DNA of 64,000 nucleotides, from positions 66,371-130,370 of the forward strand of contig DAOSES010000001.1 of NCBI GenBank assembly GCA_035363255.1. Reading direction: 5' to 3'. The stretch comes from T3SED10-260 sp035363255 (GTDB lineage Bacteria; Caldisericota; Caldisericia; UBA6126). Of this stretch, positions 62,517 to 64,000 are shown piece after piece; the stretch's first letter is position 1; every line of letters starts with the position of its first letter. Under the pieces are notes generated by a model. That model worked only from the letters and a program-made list of their open reading frames with translations. It ran no database searches and had not been told where the DNA came from. A program made the position numbers and the translations under genes.

Positions 62517-63040
62517 AAAATCTAATATGCTTTTTGGTACTAAACCTTACACTCTTTTACCTTGCGCTTCCATGCTTTGCTCTGATTGAGCAAGCTCCGA
62601 TTCCTTTAGTCAATGTAAGAGTATTGCTGGACGAGCCTGAAAGATTTGATGGACAAATTGTCCAGTTTGAAGGAGAATTATTTGGACAAGCTCTTCATCA
62701 AAATCATGGGGTATGGTTTCATCTCCTGGACGAAGAAGGTTCGGCTATAGGTGTCTGGGCAAAAAAAGAGGATGTTTTGCCTTTCACCTTTTACGGCAAG
62801 TATAGAATTCAAGGAGACCATGTGGTATTAACAGGGGTATATCACAAAGCGTGTCAAACCCATGGGGGCGATACCGATATTCACCTGCTCGAGATAAAAG
62901 AGATCAAAAGCGGACATTTACTTGAAGCAGAACCCATCGAAGCTTCACGAGTTTATCTACTTATAACGCTCTTGCTGCTTTTTGTGGGTCTTTTGGGGTA
63001 TATTAGTCGAGTCGGGGCAAGTAAAACTGAATCCCAGTAA
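62513..63040 (+). CDS. Signal-peptide protein with possible OB fold and C-terminal membrane helix
   Basis: This 175-residue protein has a signal peptide (about 1-23, ending LPCFA), an extracytoplasmic beta-rich domain (about 30-130) and a C-terminal helix (VYLLITLLLLFVGLLGYIS). The phrases RFDGQIVQFEGELFGQAL, GVWFHLLDEEGSAIGVWAKK and HVVLTGVYHKA have the spacing of an OB fold. The family is not recognised. ATGA overlap with the trkH stop implies translational coupling. The 3' end overlaps the convergent kinase-like gene by 38 bp. Confidence 0.75.
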   Translation: MKNLICFLVLNLTLFYLALPCFALIEQAPIPLVNVRVLLDEPERFDGQIVQFEGELFGQALHQNHGVWFHLLDEEGSAIGVWAKKEDVLPFTFYGKYRIQGDHVVLTGVYHKACQTHGGDTDIHLLEIKEIKSGHLLEAEPIEASRVYLLITLLLLFVGLLGYISRVGASKTESQ

Positions 63041-64000
63041 ATAGGGAGTCAGAAAACAGTTCAAATTTGGATTCAGCATCGTTGAGAGCATTGAGCCACT
63101 CATAACCTTCATCCAGCAAGTGTTGGAAAAGAACTCTATCCACACGATTGGATAAGTTTTTGGCATATATTCGCACCAGATTAGCGGAAAAAAGAGGCTC
63201 CAGGCCAATTTCAACTGAGGATCCTGGCATTGACGCATTGATAAAACTCTCCAGCGCAGATCGGATGGCAGGCATAATTCCTGCATGATGAAGGAGAACA
63301 GAGCTGTTTTGCTCGGGTTTTTCAAATTTGAGGTGAATATTTTTCTTTTGAGCACTAAGAGATATTTTGGGGACCACAGCTTCGAAAATTTGCTTCAATT
63401 TGAGAATCTTGATGGAAGGCTTTTTTTTGTTTTCGTTGCTGACTGTAAGATCTTGTTGATTGAGGTAGTCTTCCATTTTTTTAGCGTTATTAAGGATAAT
63501 TTGCAAGGCTTCCCTTTTTTCGTCTTCCTTGGATTCCATACTGGCTAAAATGGAAGCTCCCCCCTTGATACCGGTGAGATAAGTGCGTAAGTAATGCATG
63601 ATATCAATTAAGACAAGAAGCTGGTCTTTGTCGAGTTTGCGCTTTTCGTTTTCTTCGCTCCGAACAAAGTAAACCAACTCAGCGCTGACATAATCGTAAT
63701 CCATTCTAAGCTTATGCATTTCCTGGCGTTGACGAGAGATAGTCAGATGTTGGTCAAGCTTGAACAAACGTTCGGATATCGTCTTGTTGAGAGAAAGCCA
63801 ATCATCGATGAGTTTTCCTTTGAGCATCCAGTCCATTTTGTGGGCATCCCATTCGCGACAAACGAAAAGCAAGGGGATATGCTTGATGAGCGAATCATTT
63901 TTAACTTGTTTTTGGAGCTCAGACATATCTTCCATGGAGAGATCGTCCCCAAGAAAAATCAGTTGTGGCTTTTTGTCTCGAATTTGATCAAAAGCAAAAG
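63003..64000 (-). CDS. Degenerate receiver plus histidine-kinase-like protein (5' end outside window)
   Basis: The reading frame is open from the stop at 63003 to the window edge, so the true start is outside. The first visible part resembles a response-regulator receiver domain (PQLIFLGDDLSMEDM, then IPLLFV), but Gly stands where the phosphorylated Asp should be. A coiled linker and a dimerisation/H-box-like region follow (IMHYLRTYLTGIKGGASIL), with His placed as in HisKA. The C-terminal part is a weak HATPase-like fold (ALESFINASMPGSSVEIGLE) whose glycine-rich ATP lid is not evident. It may be a signalling scaffold and not an active kinase. Confidence 0.65.
   Translation of the reverse strand, partial: FAFDQIRDKKPQLIFLGDDLSMEDMSELQKQVKNDSLIKHIPLLFVCREWDAHKMDWMLKGKLIDDWLSLNKTISERLFKLDQHLTISRQRQEMHKLRMDYDYVSAELVYFVRSEENEKRKLDKDQLLVLIDIMHYLRTYLTGIKGGASILASMESKEDEKREALQIILNNAKKMEDYLNQQDLTVSNENKKKPSIKILKLKQIFEAVVPKISLSAQKKNIHLKFEKPEQNSSVLLHHAGIMPAIRSALESFINASMPGSSVEIGLEPLFSANLVRIYAKNLSNRVDRVLFQHLLDEGYEWLNALNDAESKFELFSDSLFTGIQFYLPRLD

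Noticed and set aside
1..64000. CRISPR arrays, insertion sequences, prophage modules or integrase attachment sites
   Set aside because: No regularly spaced direct repeats, transposase or integrase motifs, or terminal inverted repeats were found by reading.

Overview
This is a moderately AT-rich bacterial chromosome segment. The protein-coding genes use ATG, and in one case TTG, starts with AGGAGG-type Shine-Dalgarno sites. The informational genes are bacterial: polA, serS, uvrB, recO, guaA and HU. Four giant proteins end in paired copper-amine-oxidase-N-like 'stalk' domains, a module known from Firmicutes and several thermophilic or candidate phyla. No 16S gene or other phylogenetic anchor is present, so I do not assign a phylum. 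An uncultured or early-branching lineage is my inference.

Layout. (1) 1-5960, minus strand: uvrB -> serS -> tRNA-Ser(UGA) -> a CPBP-family membrane protein -> polA (cut by the window edge), with overlapping or closely packed genes. (2) 6045-45565, minus strand: four consecutive giant secreted paralogues of 3250, 3075, 3723 and 3073 residues (transcription order D, C, B, A), with gaps of only 18 to 73 bp. They fill nearly 40 kb and probably form one transcription unit starting from a promoter just upstream of D. (3) 45801-49740, minus strand: two translationally coupled secreted proteins, a VCBS/TPR protein and a PQQ-type beta-propeller, closed by a terminator-like hairpin before the giant-gene promoter. 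(4) 49897-50217, plus strand: HU with its own promoter and a textbook terminator. (5) 50235-55282, minus strand: recO -> methyltransferase -> membrane-anchored cyclophilin -> TPR/Lon-protease fusion. (6) 55370-55837, plus strand: a small helix-turn-helix-like protein. (7) 55791-59334, minus strand: SIMPL protein, guaA, and a TPR/F420-ligase-like fusion. (8) 59523-63040, plus strand: a potassium-uptake operon (two TrkA/RCK proteins, an unannotated 37-residue membrane peptide, TrkH) ending with a membrane-anchored protein of possible OB fold. (9) 63003-64000, minus strand: the 3' part of a receiver/histidine-kinase-like gene.

The giant-gene array is the most unusual part of the window. All four proteins share one long block order: signal peptide, N-terminal blocks with EF-hand/dockerin-like GDIRLT repeats, a conserved central region with a further EF-hand-like loop, a carboxypeptidase-regulatory-like domain, two Ig-like domains and two stalk repeats. 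They differ by discrete insertions: a nidogen-like beta-sandwich at one shared site in B, C and D, an SH3b-like domain and an expanded EF-hand array in B, and a Cys-rich patch in A. This looks like a duplicated and diversified cell-surface or extracellular system. Its biological role cannot be read from the sequence.
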